Of a stretch of DNA of 64,000 nucleotides, positions 23,653 to 35,987 are shown piece after piece; within the stretch, counting starts at the first letter, position 1, and the number at the start of each line of letters is the position of its first letter. The notes below the pieces were generated by a model. The model saw nothing but the letters and a program-made list of their open reading frames with translations, was not told the DNA's origin and did no database searches. The DNA is from Diphasiastrum complanatum (lineage: Eukaryota; Streptophyta; Lycopodiopsida; Lycopodiales; Lycopodiaceae). Location of the stretch: contig CM055111.1 in assembly GCA_029204225.1 (NCBI GenBank), positions 11,865,697-11,929,696 on the forward strand, given 5' to 3'. The position numbers were made by a program, and so were the translations under genes.

Positions 23653-24836
23653 TTGCGGGACAACTTTACAAAAGGGTCATTGACGACATTATTCGACGAT
23701 GTGCTTATGAATCTGAGATACGACCGATAATATTTCAGGCTCATGGGGGCATTGAAGGTGGCCACTTTTCTGCTGAAGCCACAACGAAGATTATCCTTCG
23801 AGCAGGATTGTGGTGGCCATCTTTGTTTAAAGACACGTTTGTTGTCATTAAAACGTGTGATGTCTGTCAACGAGCAAAGAAAAGTACCAAAGCAGACTTC
23901 ACACCATTGACTCTCATTATAGAAGGCAAAGCCTTCCATAAGTGGGGGATTGACTTTGTTGGACCAATCAATCCAGCAGCAAAACATACCCAAGCTCGAT
24001 ACATCCTCATAGCCACATATTACGCCACTAAGTGGGTGGAGGCTCGAGCAACGAAGGACTCCAACGCAAAAACAGTTGCACGTTTTTTTTGCGAAAATAT
24101 TATTACCCGTTTTGGCCGTCCCATAGAGCTTGTTAGTGATTGCGGCACGTATTTTTTAAATGTTGTCGTTGATAATCTCCTACGCCATTACCTTGTCGTT
24201 CACAGAAAAAGTACACCGTACTATCCTAGTTGTAATGGCCAGGCTGAATCAACTAACAAAACAATATGTAAAATTTTGACCAAGATAGTTGAAACCAGTC
24301 ACTCTGATTGGGAAACAAAACTTTTCTCAGCTATCTGGGCTTACCGCACCACCCCGAAGAAAGCCACAGGGTGGGTTACCCCTTTCCACTTAGTATATGG
24401 TCAAGAGGCGGTAATGCCCGTAGAATTCTTAGTACTTTCGCTAAGAGTTACGGAAGCTTTTTCAACAGATCTCTGTGAAAAGAATTCAATAGAACAACAA
24501 GTCAAAACCAGGCTATTTACGTTAGCCCAGTTATGCGAGACAAGACTAATATCTTATCACGCACAACTAGTTAACAAACGACACCAAAAGGCCTGGCATG
24601 ACCGTCACCTGCGCAATAAAGATCTACACTTAGTTGACAAGGTGCTTCTTTATACATCAAAGAAGCACCCCGACAAATTGAAGTTTAGAAGTGAGGGGCT
24701 ATATGTTATTAACAAAATATTTCCTAATGGTGCAGTCCAGTTACAAACACTTGATGAGACACTCCTAGACACTGTCGTAAATGGTGGTTGTCTACGGCGG
24801 TACTACAAAGAGTTGTTCTTTGTTGACCCAATATAG
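23613..24836 (+). CDS. Gypsy A integrase, largely intact
   Basis: Open from about 23613 to the TAG at 24836. HHCC zinc finger: His at QAHGGIEGGH and Cys at CDVC. Catalytic triad D (KWGID), D (LVSD) and E (NGQAE) with exactly 35 residues between the second D and E, as in DD35E enzymes. The usual SDQG is SDCG here, a change next to the catalytic Asp. The C-terminal domain (KVLLYTSKKHPDKLKFRSEG) is present with no chromodomain. Integrase inserts element cDNA into the host genome. It is the best preserved gene of the element but now lacks an RT partner. Confidence 0.85.
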   Translation, partial: KKKFFNKSSALSVIAGQLYKRVIDDIIRRCAYESEIRPIIFQAHGGIEGGHFSAEATTKIILRAGLWWPSLFKDTFVVIKTCDVCQRAKKSTKADFTPLTLIIEGKAFHKWGIDFVGPINPAAKHTQARYILIATYYATKWVEARATKDSNAKTVARFFCENIITRFGRPIELVSDCGTYFLNVVVDNLLRHYLVVHRKSTPYYPSCNGQAESTNKTICKILTKIVETSHSDWETKLFSAIWAYRTTPKKATGWVTPFHLVYGQEAVMPVEFLVLSLRVTEAFSTDLCEKNSIEQQVKTRLFTLAQLCETRLISYHAQLVNKRHQKAWHDRHLRNKDLHLVDKVLLYTSKKHPDKLKFRSEGLYVINKIFPNGAVQLQTLDETLLDTVVNGGCLRRYYKELFFVDPI

Positions 24837-26285
24837 GATCTTTCCTGATGAAAAAAAAAAAAAGAACCTATTATTTTAATTTTATTTTATTCCTTTCCTT
24901 GTACATCTCGTTTTTTATGCCTATTGTTCACCTCGTTCCTTGTTTATACTCCATATCATTACTTATGTATAGTCTATGCATTTTCCTTTTTTTTTCTTTT
25001 TCTTCTGTTCATACTCATGGGTCATGGATGTTCTAGATCGACAACTGATAGGCTACACATTAGAAAATCATTCTCACACTTCTGCCACCTCACCTCTGTC
25101 TCACTGGTATCTCAGGATAACCAACATTCCTGGAGATACACCTTTTTCATAAGAACTTCTACTCTGAGCCATAGTCATATTTCTTTGAAGTTCTTCACTT
25201 GCATCAAACAGATCCATTTACTCATCATGAGGTTTTCTCAAATCTCAACTGAAGTGCTCCTGTCAAATCTCAACCGGAGCATTCCATTCAAATCTCAACC
25301 GGAGCACTCCACTCAAATCTCAATCGGAGCACTCCGCTCACATCTCAACCGAAGCGTTCAGTTGAATCTCAACCGGAGCAGTTCTATCAGATCTCGACCG
25401 GAGCTTCCCTGTCAGATCTCGATCGAAGCGGTTTTGTCAAATCTCGACCAAAGCAGTCATTTCAAATATCGACCGGAGGACATACATTCGAATTTCACGA
25501 ACCGACACGTCCCACCTCCCTTGTAACCAGACGACGGCGACAATAAATGCTCTCACCCCGAAGCCATTCGCACCTTAGCGAAGTGTGAGCTCAAGCGTCT
25601 TCTAGCGGCGATCTTCTTGCTATTGTGTCCGATACTGGCGCTCAACTGTTCAATCCTTCAGTGATCAACCACCATCTCTACACTCTACCAACCACCATCG
25701 TTATCACTCCCTTATGAGCACCATCACCGAAACTTTCAAACCCAACGTCACCGGCAGAATACCTCATATCACAAATTCTTGCATGCTGAGGGGTAGTGTC
25801 ACGCAAGCACTCATCACGCTTCTGTCACACTATTGAACATCCTAAAATCACTATCACAAACCGTATACCTTCAACCCGCTTCATTCCTCACAGATCCACA
25901 TCCATAACATTACAACCCTTGTCAAACACCTCCATTTGCTGCTATTCCACTCCCCATCTTTCTTAACTCGACCTCACTTTGTTCACCCTCCTTTACATCA
26001 TCCTATTTTGTCTACCACCCACACTGTTCTATCCAACACAACCATCTTCCACATATCTCCCTTTCCAAACCCTTTGATACATCACTCCCCACACACTTTC
26101 CGAACCATTCTGCACCGCCATTTCCCATCTCAACCGGAGCCCACTCCTTCAAATCTCAACCGAAGTCCTCCCTTCACATCTCAACCGGAGCCCAACCCTT
26201 CAAATCTCAACCAGCGCCCTTACCACTGTCTCACCCCTCAACCGACACAGTTTTTCCAGAATCTCCCTTCTTCCATTTTCCCACC
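24837..26285 (+). repeat. Gypsy A spacer with second copy of the repeat array
   Basis: After integrase, the atctcaaccggagca-type units reappear at about 25235-25500 (about ten units) and again briefly at 26130-26220. Between them is C/A-rich sequence like the gag leader. This stretch precedes the extra 3' ORF in the way the first array precedes gag. Confidence 0.85.
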
Positions 26286-29200
26286 ATGTCGTCCAATCCC
26301 AGTTCAAGTTCTGATGATCCCAAAGCAAGCAAGCTCAACATCCAGCTATGCAAGTTAGACCTTACAGAGATGCAGATCTGGTACCAACAGGCGAAGTCCT
26401 TCTTCAAGGAAATTGAATTTCAGATCCCTGTCTTGACAAGGTATCAACGCCCGTATATGGTACACATGGCATATGCCAATTATCATACCACAGCAAGATC
26501 ATGTCAAATCATAGTTCCCCCTGTAAAGAATTATGTTTATAACGTATCTTTTGCGACAGCCGACCTGCAACCTTATGGGTTCCCGCGAGGACTAAACACT
26601 GTCACAAGGGCACTCCAAAAGATAGAGCAAACGACATATTTCAAGTACATTGATCCCTCTGTGACCAAGTGGAAGAATAAGGATGGGTACAGGCTGGAAG
26701 CCATCAATGACAAGCAACTTCAAGCAGCATGTGCCTATCTCACCAGATGCACACAAAAACCTTGAATGAAAGTGCTAAGGGTACCCATGTCCCTGTTTCA
26801 CATGATGGCAGATTCACGACTGCATGCCCAGAACCTCTATGATTGGGCACAGTTTGTTTCGAATTGTCTTCATGAGTGCATTAAGAACAAGCAGCCCATC
26901 ACAGTATTGGGATAATTGATGACAGATATCACTCTTCATCAAGTACAAAACGGCCCAAAGCTTCAACAAAAATTGCAGCTCGCGGACAAGGCATGGGAAA
27001 TTCCCATTGAACACAAGAAGTCCAAGCATGCAAGAACAACTTCACCATCGGGATCCCAGGCTAAATGAGTCAACACCAGTATCCTCCCTCTGGTGCAGAA
27101 GCCAAGAAGCCCACCACAGGATCCACAAACAGTTGCAACTTTTGAAGCTCAACAAGCAGATACCTCAAGGGCTCAGTTGTCGAGCACACGACAACAACGA
27201 AGTCAAGAGAAGCTTCAAGCTGGGAGCACATCACTGGTGGGAGCAGTTTCGGATGGTTCCACCTCAGATGGTGGCAGCTCGTCAACAGCATCACAACAAC
27301 ACTCATCACCCTCACATGTCATCGACAGGGGTGATGGAGCAATCACCTCAACACTGGCACCTGACACGACAGTATCTCAAGTCACAAGTCATCCAGATGA
27401 AGCCACCACCCCACGCACACTGATTAGTATACCAACGCCACCAACATCACCACTGGCACAAATTTTTCTAGGGGGGAGGAGTGGGGATATCCAGTCCCCA
27501 GGACACAGAAGCGGCTCAGCAACCACAGGCCCAACAAGTCCACACGCTGGACACGTCGCAGTATTTTGATGCTGCGGATCTGATGGAAATCAGTGACGAT
27601 GAGTCAAAAAAGGAGAAGCAGCCAGGAAGAAGTCAAATCCCTCCACCACCACAACAGCTACTAACATCATCCCTCCACCTCCACCTCTACCTCCACCTCC
27701 ATCTACATCTTCAGCTCTAACACCGCGTTTGTTTTTTGTTTATCCTCACCATTCCATACCCCAGATCAGTACCCAATCCTCACTAACCCTGAAAAGCTCA
27801 CTGAAGCAGCCAAGCGCTCGATGATTGGCCTATCCAAAATGAGCTACCACATGCATTGGTTGGTGAGCCAGCACCAAATGCTGGAGAGCAGGGTCCAACA
27901 TCAAGACCAAGAGATTGTACGATATCAAAGGCTGGCCAAAGAGGAAGAGACAGTGGAAATCAGATCCGTGATGGCCGGGCAAAAATCCACTCTGGAAGAG
28001 GTCCAGCAACAACTGAAGCACCAGATGGTCCAAATCGACCAAATACGAGACAGATCATCTAGTGCAATGACAGTCGATGCTCCTCTAGTGAAGCTCGAGC
28101 ACATTCAATTCCAGGCCCCACAGGCCTCAGCCATCTGGATGGAAAAATATGTAAGGCTAATCCAGGAACGGGAAGCCAAAAAGCGAAATTTCAAAAACAT
28201 TGTGGCCAAACAAGAGAAGATCATCCTGAGTCCCAGAAGCAGCTGGAAGACACTACGAAGGCCCTGCAACAAGTCTTGGACAAGGTGAACCAACTATGGG
28301 ACACGGCGTGCAAGGCTCAAGCAGGTGCTCAATCAATAAAGCTGCGGGGTGATGATGGGAATGATGGCGCAGGAAATCAAGCCGGACAAACTCACCCATC
28401 AGACGGTGGCCCGAGAGCCGATGCTGCTTCCATGACTTTTCCCCGACCCCCTCCCACCTTTAACCCTTCCTTCTACTCCGCATTTAATTTTTCTGAAACA
28501 TTCATTCCAACTTACCCAATTCTTCCATCTCTCCTCTCTTCATCATCTCCTAGCAAAATAATGGGCCCATCAAAAGGTCCAGTTGACACTTATAAAGCCC
28601 GACGGGACGAGTTTCTCCAACAACTCCACTCCCCCGGTGCTGCATATAACTTGTTGATTCCACCTCCTCCTAAACCGTTCACCCCTGCACCCCTCTCCCC
28701 AGATCATTTTATCCCCGACCTTCCAGAAACTAACACTGACATGGGAGGTGATGATGACTTCTTGGCAGACCAACCAGAAACGAGAAGGTTCTTGTCCAGA
28801 CCAGACACAAGTGCAGCTGAGCCATTGACAAGCGAGTGGGCTAAAGAGAAAGATACGGGCACCAAGGCCCTAGATGATTATCTAGCAAGACCATCTCAGC
28901 TGCGTAGGACAACTTCCCCTACTAGGCCCAGAGGCAAACTAGCTGACACAAGGGAGTCAGAGAAATTTGAGAGAAAATACCCTCCCAACATGAGGGGAGG
29001 CAAAGAAGACATTGATCAAAGCCAATACTCCACCAGGGCCGAGATCATTGTTGCGCTACAACCACAGCCAGAATGGCGGACTAAAGTCCTGAAAGATAAC
29101 ATGCGGCTTCAAGAATATTTAAAAGCACTGGCATGAAAGCGAGTGGATCCTTTCTGCATGCCACTCAAACGCAGAAACCCATGGCCAGTGGAAAAGCCCC

Positions 29201-29646
29201 GAGTGGAGTTAGTAAACTGGCCAGTAATTCCGGGAATTTTAGAGAGAACCTCCCCGAATGATCTGAGGCTATAGTTACTCGACTTCGAGCACAAATACAA
29301 ATCAAGTGCCGATCTCTGCGTGCAGGAAAGTGCCGAATATTGCAGATCCATGGCCTTTTTGATGCAGCAAGAGTGTTTTTGGGATCGAGGCTTGGATCCA
29401 ATTAGGATCAATCCAAATACGGCCCTCCAGTCAGAAGAAGACCATGAGATGATGGCCAGGCTATACTATAGAGCGGCCTTCATGTCATCACGCTATGTGA
29501 CCATAGTGGAAGACTGGCAGGAAATGGGCTTCGTAGAAAAAATAAGAGAATATCTGGGGCCCCTCAACTTTGGAAGTAAGCTCCGCTTCCAAGTTTTTGA
29601 GGCCCTGGGTCGGAAGATGAGCGAGCGAAAGCAGACTACACGATGA
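26286..29646 (+). pseudogene. Gypsy A extra 3' ORF of unknown function
   Basis: A long coding region between integrase and 3' LTR. Segment 1 starts at ATG 26286, has 159 open codons (MSSNPSSSSDDPKASKL; WYQQAKSFFKEIEF) and stays in frame, past three stops, to 27569 through a Ser/Thr/Pro/Gln-rich part. Segment 2 (27821-28288) is coiled-coil-like. After a frameshift near 28220 it runs into segment 3 (28276-29646), Pro-rich then charged, with stops only at 29134 and 29269. Original size would be about 1,100 codons. I see no signal peptide or transmembrane segment, so a classic env is unlikely. Candidates: second gag-like protein, captured host gene, or lineage-specific ORF. Confidence 0.6.
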
Positions 29647-29837
29647 CGAGACGAGCAGGATTCACAAGAAGTGCTCAAGAGGGATTGGTATGTAGCGGCC
29701 AATTGGGAGACTTCCAATTTTGACGAATAAATTTTGCGGATAATAAGCACCTGGTTTTACGAAAGCGAACGAAAATCCACGCTTTTTCAAGTGCCAAGCG
29801 GAAGACATCACCGGTGTCGTAGTGGATCCTGCAACAG

Positions 29838-29852
29838 ATTAGGGGTGGATAA
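29838..29852 (+). other. Gypsy A polypurine-tract region
   Basis: Purine-rich taggggtggataa immediately precedes the 3' LTR. It is imperfect, with interrupting T residues. Confidence 0.55.
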
Positions 29853-30948
29853 TATTAGCAGATTCTAGGGAATCTCCAAGTGTCGAGCCAAGCTGAAGAC
29901 ACAAGTTATCTCTCACCCATGACTGAGGAGGTCTCAGAAGGAAGAGAGCAGAAGAAGCTAAGAGCCGAGCATGAGAGCCGAGGAAATACTAGCTAGGAAG
30001 ACAATGAGTTAGCTATGTGAGCCTGCATGGTGTATCCCAAAGAAGGAATGACCATGTAGGAGCTAGTAATGTTTCCTAGGCATTGTAAATAAAGGTAGAC
30101 CCCCCCTTAAATTAGTTAGAGTGAGCCATCTTTTGATGGTGACCCTTAGTGGAAGGGCAAATTCCACATGTAATTCTAATTTAGTGGAATTGCCACATGG
30201 GCTCCACATGGGCAGCCTTCTTGCTTATTTAAGGGCCCCCCTCTCTTGTGAGGGAGCTTTGATTGTATTGTCAAGTTCTCTTGAGCAAGTAAAGAGGATC
30301 CTCCATGAGTTCTTGATGATAGCTTAGCTCCTTGTTCATGGCAATGCTCTTGAGTGAGATTTCTATGAACATGCTTGATTCCTTTGCATTGTGGATTAAC
30401 TAGGTTCTTGTTTCTTGTTTCTTGTTTAGTTGTGGATTAGCATTCAGTTCTTGTTTGTGGAATGTTGTAGTAATCAGCATTCAAGTAAACTAGATAGGCT
30501 GGTTTGTGGTATAGATCTTGCATACTCCCTTACAACCCAGTTCTTGATTGTTCTTGAGTAGTCTAAGCATCAAGTGATGAGTGTTTCTTGATTCTTAGAC
30601 TGTTAAAATGCTGTTAGGAATCTAGTTTCTTGAATCTAGTTTCTTGTTTCAGTAGCTAATCTAGTTTTTGATTGTTTTCTGATTTAGTAGTTAGTGGTAG
30701 GATTGCTCTCTGTATTGAACGTTGATCTTCTTGAGCTTTGTTTGGTTACATATGTAGCTGAGTATCGGATTTGAGTTACCCATTGACAGGCTGGGAATAC
30801 ATGTTTAAACCTGAGTAATGCTTCTTCTCTGTAACAGTTCTAATAAGAAGAAGAACCACAAAGAACCGTAACAACAGAAGTAAAGTAATCCAAGAAGAAG
30901 AAAGAGATAAAAAGAAACGTGTTCACAGATTCAGTGAATCTGTGAACA
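29853..30948 (+). repeat. Gypsy A 3' LTR
   Basis: 1096 bases, full-length partner of 17403-18497. It begins TATTAGCAG where the 5' copy has TGTTAGCAG, and ends GTGAACA. Followed by TCGAC. Confidence 0.95.
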
Positions 30949-31782
30949 TCGACAGTGTGGCCTGTGGCTGTTTCAGTTCATTTCTACAGAGCTACAGTTT
31001 TGGTTCATTTATGCAGACAGAACGTTTACGGCCAATTTCACCACGTATCAACAATCAATGATAAGGACCGAATGGATGCCAACTGCCAACTGGTGATCGC
31101 AATTCACGACCTACTTTCTTAGTATAAATAGTTGTTCATAGTTATACAATTTAAATGATTTTAAGATTATCAGAAACATTTGAAAAGTTAGCTCTCTCTC
31201 TCTCTCAAGCATGCGAGCTTGAACACTCATGAGCATTCAAGCTCACTTCTTAGAGTTGTTTTTGAGATTGCTATTGCGCTACTGCTTATCAGCATTGCGC
31301 TTAATTCAGACTTTCATTTTTTAGCCGCTCAGAGATAGCATAGAGTATGAGGCTTTGATCCGCAACTTATTGTACTCATTTACTTCTGTTACGTTTTCAT
31401 ACTAAATCAATACCATCCTTCATTGCATTCAGTATTTGTCTCAGAATGTATGCGTTTCTGTTTTTCTTCACGATTAATTCGCGAACAATTCACGACTAAT
31501 TATTTGTCTGATAATTTTTTATGCTTAATTGTTTGGCTACGTAATCACTATAGTAATGGCGATCTCAAAGTTAGTTACTATAAGTTCAAACATGATTTCT
31601 ATAACTATTGTTTTGTTTGAAATTGATAGGTGTAGTCATGCATTGTGAAAGAGGAAGATTGTTTATTCCGCCATGCACAAAAAGTTTTCTTTCTAGACAC
31701 TCAAATTATTTTCATTCGTTTCTTTTTTCGAATTCGTTTTCTTTTCGCGTTAGACCTATCTTCTGCACACCACTTTCCGACA
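30949..31782 (+). repeat. Copia B 3' LTR, right piece
   Basis: Starts with the duplicated TCGAC and continues the LTR broken at 17402. Matches the reverse complement of 60158-60979 throughout, including a CT microsatellite (about 31192-31206) and the end tctgcacaccactttccgaca. Together the two pieces make an LTR of about 1.13 kb. Confidence 0.9.
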
Positions 31783-33287
31783 AAACAAAGATGGATTTTC
31801 TTTTCTTTCATGTTTGCTTTGGCAATGGAACCTCTCATATTCCACTTTCGTGATAAATCTAACAACAAATTGATACTACCTACATCTTCAAGGACATCCT
31901 TGTCGGCGAACCTCAGATATGCACATAAGAATAAGTGTGCACATCTATGCTCGACAAAGGTTCCATCCTATGAAGTACTTCTACCGTCCAAAACTATTAG
32001 TCTACACTTTAAGTCCACATGAATCTCTCCAAGTATGGTCTCCTCATCCTATCCCATAGTTTTCCTCCATCTGAGACACAGTCTCTTGGATTTTATTTAA
32101 AAGGATGGTAGGTCTCCAATGCCATTCATAAATCAATGTTGGAGAACCAAACTACATTAGCATTGCTTGATGATGCAAGAAATGAGATTAGCTAGCACTA
32201 GAAAACATGAAAAATTGAATGTCTATGGCTATTGAAAACTGCATAGAACACTAGGAACTACCATCATTGCCCAAAATTATATACATTGTAGTTGAAAGCG
32301 ATCCTAAAATGATTTTTGATCTTGAGCCAAGCATACTTTGAATGACTAAAGTCACTATTGTGAACGATATAGTAGCTCATTATTAGTGCATCATGAATCA
32401 TGAAAACCATAAGTAGCATAAATTTATCAAACTAATTGAAATGCTATAACATATATGGAATTGATGAGGTGGTTAGGAATCTATCTGAAGGCCTAACTTG
32501 TCTTGATTTCTTTTTTGCAACGTAATTACAACGTTGATCTACTTTGTTGGTATGTACAACATTCTCAAGGAAGGCATAACCAATTTGGACCAAGCTTCTA
32601 GTATGTCTTGATTCCACCATAGCCAGGATTTGAGCCATGATCACCAATTTTGCAAAGAGAACTCTTGTATGTGGTGTAGTGTGCTTGGATTGGGCTTTCC
32701 CTTCCAAGTTGGATTTCATACCCTATGCATTGATGGATAGCAATGTGCAACTTGAGTTGTTGCTTGGGACTAGCCTTTACATGAAGTTTCTATTTTGTGG
32801 CTATGTGGCCAATTAAATAGCTTTTGCCAACAAAACTAATCCATCCAAGGTAGTGGCTGATATGCAATCACCATAATTAGTAAGTGTGGTAATATATAGT
32901 GGAACTTTGAAAGCCGAAGGAACAAAGACGAACGGTTTGCGAACTCGAAAGTCGAAGGAACGAAGACAAACGGTTCGCGAACTCAAAAGATTCACGAATG
33001 AGAATCTTTTGCGGTCCAGTACGAGAGAAGGCAAATGACCAAAACGAGACCTTCTCCTGCCCTCCACGCACCAGAGAGTACCAACGAGATCATGCAAGTA
33101 CCCAAAAGTACAGATATGAATTGGCCATGGTGTGAAATTTTGAGTCGAGCTCCACGAGGCTAACACCGTGTGGCCACCATCATCAAGAATCCATATGGTC
33201 CAATAAGTATTATGGTGTAGAAGAAGGGTTCTTGTAAGTGTACAATTGTATAATGGAACCAACCTTGGTAATTGAGTTGCACTCAAA
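31783..33287. other. No gene seen; one 38-bp tandem duplication
   Basis: Unrecognised sequence between copia B and copia C. A unit of about 38 bases (gaaagtcgaaggaacgaaga...) occurs twice in tandem at about 32909-32984. The open frames across it are repeat-derived and not credible genes. Confidence 0.4.
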
Positions 33288-34074
33288 TGTTGAAAATTAT
33301 CACTTCTCACTTGACATTGGTTATTGTAAATATTGATCAAACATTAGAATAATGTTGAGGATCTGATTTCACACATGTGGAGCCTGTTTCCACGTGTGAA
33401 AGGTTGTACTTTTCATACTTGTATATATAACATTTATTTTGTATCAATCTAGTTAGTGTGAACATGATATGACTAGTTTTTAGTCAAGTTGACTAGTCAC
33501 CTAGAAATTAGCTTTTCCTTGCATGTGCATGAGAAAATGCTCCCACATGGCAAGTGGATGTTCACACGTGTGTATAAAGTACTAGAAGATAAGAGTTGAC
33601 CATTTTCCTTGGTCCACTTTGGATAAGGATCAAGGATGGATCAAATGGATAGATCTGAGTGATGTGGCACTATTCACACGTGTGAAGACCTGCTGGACTA
33701 TACCATACTCGTGGATGTACTTGATCCATAAAAGGATCATCATTTTGCTAAGAAGATTGATGAGACTTTTGCATTCTACACTTTTGTGAGGTTTCTAATC
33801 ATTTGTCTTGTGATTTCTATGAATGCTGCTATCTAGGATTATTGTACTTGTTGTTTCAGGTGTAGGCCATACTTGGATAGTACTCCACATGTGTGAGGCC
33901 GCTCTCACTAATTTATGATGTGTTGATCCATTGCTCTTGCTTAAATCCAAGTGTAGTAAATCTAGATCAAGATCTAATGTGTAGAACTTGATAGATCCAT
34001 TGATTAAGCAACCAATAACTCTCTATGATTGTAAAGTACAATCATTACTGTCCTAAAAACTGTAAAATTTATCA
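33288..34074 (+). repeat. Copia C 5' LTR
   Basis: TGTTGAAAATTATC to TTTATCA, 787 bases. Lacks about 80 bases present in the 3' LTR near 36675-36755. Contains several cacacgtgtg palindromes (near 33375, 33565, 33675, 33890), G-box-like ACGTG cores that could be transcription factor sites. Confidence 0.92.
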
Positions 34075-34086
34075 TGGTATCAGAGC
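34075..34086 (+). other. Copia C primer binding site (TGGTATCAGAGC)
   Basis: Directly abuts the LTR. It is the usual plant copia sequence complementary to initiator tRNA-Met. Confidence 0.92.
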
Positions 34087-34665
34087 TAAGTAAGAGAGTG
34101 ATCATTGAATCATAAATCTTGTAAAGATCATTGGCAAAATTTGTTTTGGCCAATACTCGTGAGGGCGAGTTCATCTAGAGTGATAGCTTGAATCTATCTG
34201 GATCAAAATGACTTGGAGGCTGTGTATGTACTTTTCACACGTGTGAAACCGTACAACAACTTTCATTTCAAGTTACTTTGTGTTTTTTGGTCCCAAAATC
34301 ACAATACTAGCTCATTTTTTGTGCTTTTTGAAGCATAGTATTGATCTAGATTCAATCTAGCTAATGCCTATGACCAAATAGAGTTTTGGGTCATTGAAGC
34401 ATTTCTTTTTAGAGTCTAAGATCAGAGCTTAGAGGCTGATTTGTTCAGATCCTTAGTTGAAGTGAAGTCTCTAAGAAAAGTGTAAAGCAATTTTTTTTTG
34501 AGAGTGAAAGCTAGGAAATTTTGGCAAGATCTTGTGTATCATTCAAGCTTCTTTGCTAGTTTGATAGAGACAAGCCTATAGGCATTCTTGTAAGCTTTTA
34601 GGCCTTTCATAGATCTTTTAAAATTCAGAAATATTTGTGATTTTAAGAAGAGCATTCATTCTACA

Positions 34666-35987
34666 ATGTCATCCATGGGTGGATATTTGATGGAATCAAG
34701 TGAGAGACTCATCAGCAAATTATTCCATTTGGAAAGTGAGAATGGAATCACTCCTAGTGATCCATGATCTATTTGACATAGTTCAAGAAAATGAGGAAGA
34801 GCCTCAAACTCCCCAAGAACAAGCCAAATACAAGAAGAGAGCAAGATTATCTCTACATTGCATAAAGTTAAATGTATGCAATGACCTCTTGAAAGAGGTG
34901 TCTTCTTGTACCTCATCCAAAGAGGCTTGGGATTCATTAAAGAGCATCTATGAATCCAATAATACTTCAAGAATCCTCATGCTAAGAAATCAAGTTTTCC
35001 AAAGCATGAAAGGAAGTGGAGAGAGTGGACAAGAGTATGTCCTTAGGATCAAATCTCTTAATCATCTTGAATGGTCTAGGTGATGAGTTCACCAACTTAG
35101 TCCAATCATTTGCCATTCAAGACACTCTTCCATCCATTGAAAAGTTGCACAATGTTCTTGTGGCCGAGGAGAGTAGGCTTCTACACCTCAAGACAAGAAT
35201 TGATAGCATGTCACTTAATGGAGGAGAGGAGAAGGCTAGCTTTACATCTAAAGGCAAGAAGAAGCAACATCCATTCAAGAAAAATCAAGGCAAGGAGGCC
35301 GAGATGAAGAATGGAGGATCTACTTCCAAAGGCAAAGTGAAGAACAAGGCAAAATTCAAGTGTTTCTTTTGTGGAAAGAAAGGACACTTTGCCTCAAAAT
35401 GCTACTTGAAGAATAATCAACAATCCAATGGAGATCAAGGGAACATTGCTCAAGAGGAAGAAGATGAGGATGGATTCAACACATCCTTAATGGTTGCATC
35501 TACACCAACTTCAAGTCAAGACACATGGTGGATAGATAGTGGGGCTAGTTCCCACATGTCTTTTAATAAGCACTATTTTTCTACTCTTCTATCTTGTAAT
35601 GACTCTAAGAAGTCAATATACATTGCTAGTGATCAAGCATGCAAGATAGATGGCATAGGATCTATACCTCTTTGCTTAGGCACATCTAAAAGGATAGATC
35701 TAGATAATGTTTTGTATGTTCCTACCATTTCAAAAAACTTGCTTAGTGTAGGACAATTAATGGACAATGGACTAGATGTACATTTCAAGAATGGAATTTG
35801 TTCCATCTTGAAAAATGATAAGTGCATAGCTAGTGGCATTAAGCAAGGTATACTTTTCAAGTTGGATGCTAATTTTGCAAGTGAGAGTGTGAACTTGGCT
35901 AGGGAGGAGCTATCTCAGGTGGAGCTATGGCATAAGAGATTAGGCCATCCTAATCTTCAATCTATGGAGTCAATGGCAAGCAAGTAA
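34666..35987 (+). pseudogene. Copia C gag and protease
   Basis: Starts at ATG 34666 with frameshifts near 34690 and 35050. Gag region has NYSIWKVRMESLL and LLKEVSSCTSSKEAWDSL. Zinc knuckle CFFCGKKGHFASKC at about 35360. Protease site WWIDSGASSHM at about 35528. Gag-pre-integrase motif LWHKRLGHPNLQSM at about 35930. An in-frame TAA at 35985 separates it from the integrase start. Gag binds RNA and protease cleaves the polyprotein; both are broken here. Confidence 0.88.

Larger units (their letters stand above)
17403..30948 (+). mobile_element. Ty3/gypsy element A, 13.5 kb, with an extra 3' ORF
   Basis: Complete in outline: 5' LTR 17403-18497, primer site 18500, repeat-rich leader, gag, protease, RNase H, integrase, second repeat-rich stretch, long extra ORF, 3' LTR 29853-30948, and a 5-bp target duplication. 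Protease-RNase H-integrase order is that of Ty3/gypsy. No chromodomain is visible after integrase. Large size, long leader and TGGCGCC primer site resemble the Tat/Ogre group; that placement is tentative. The reverse transcriptase core is missing and most frames are broken, so it cannot be autonomous now. The two LTRs are closely similar by eye, so insertion was fairly recent relative to its neighbours. Confidence 0.92.

Noticed and set aside
26286-29646. Env-like gene as the identity of the gypsy A 3' ORF
   Set aside because: No signal peptide, transmembrane segment or furin-like site seen in any frame.
32813-33340. 175-codon minus ORF with a duplicated segment
   Set aside because: The duplicated residues come from the 38-bp tandem repeat and the ORF runs into the copia C LTR; no domain.
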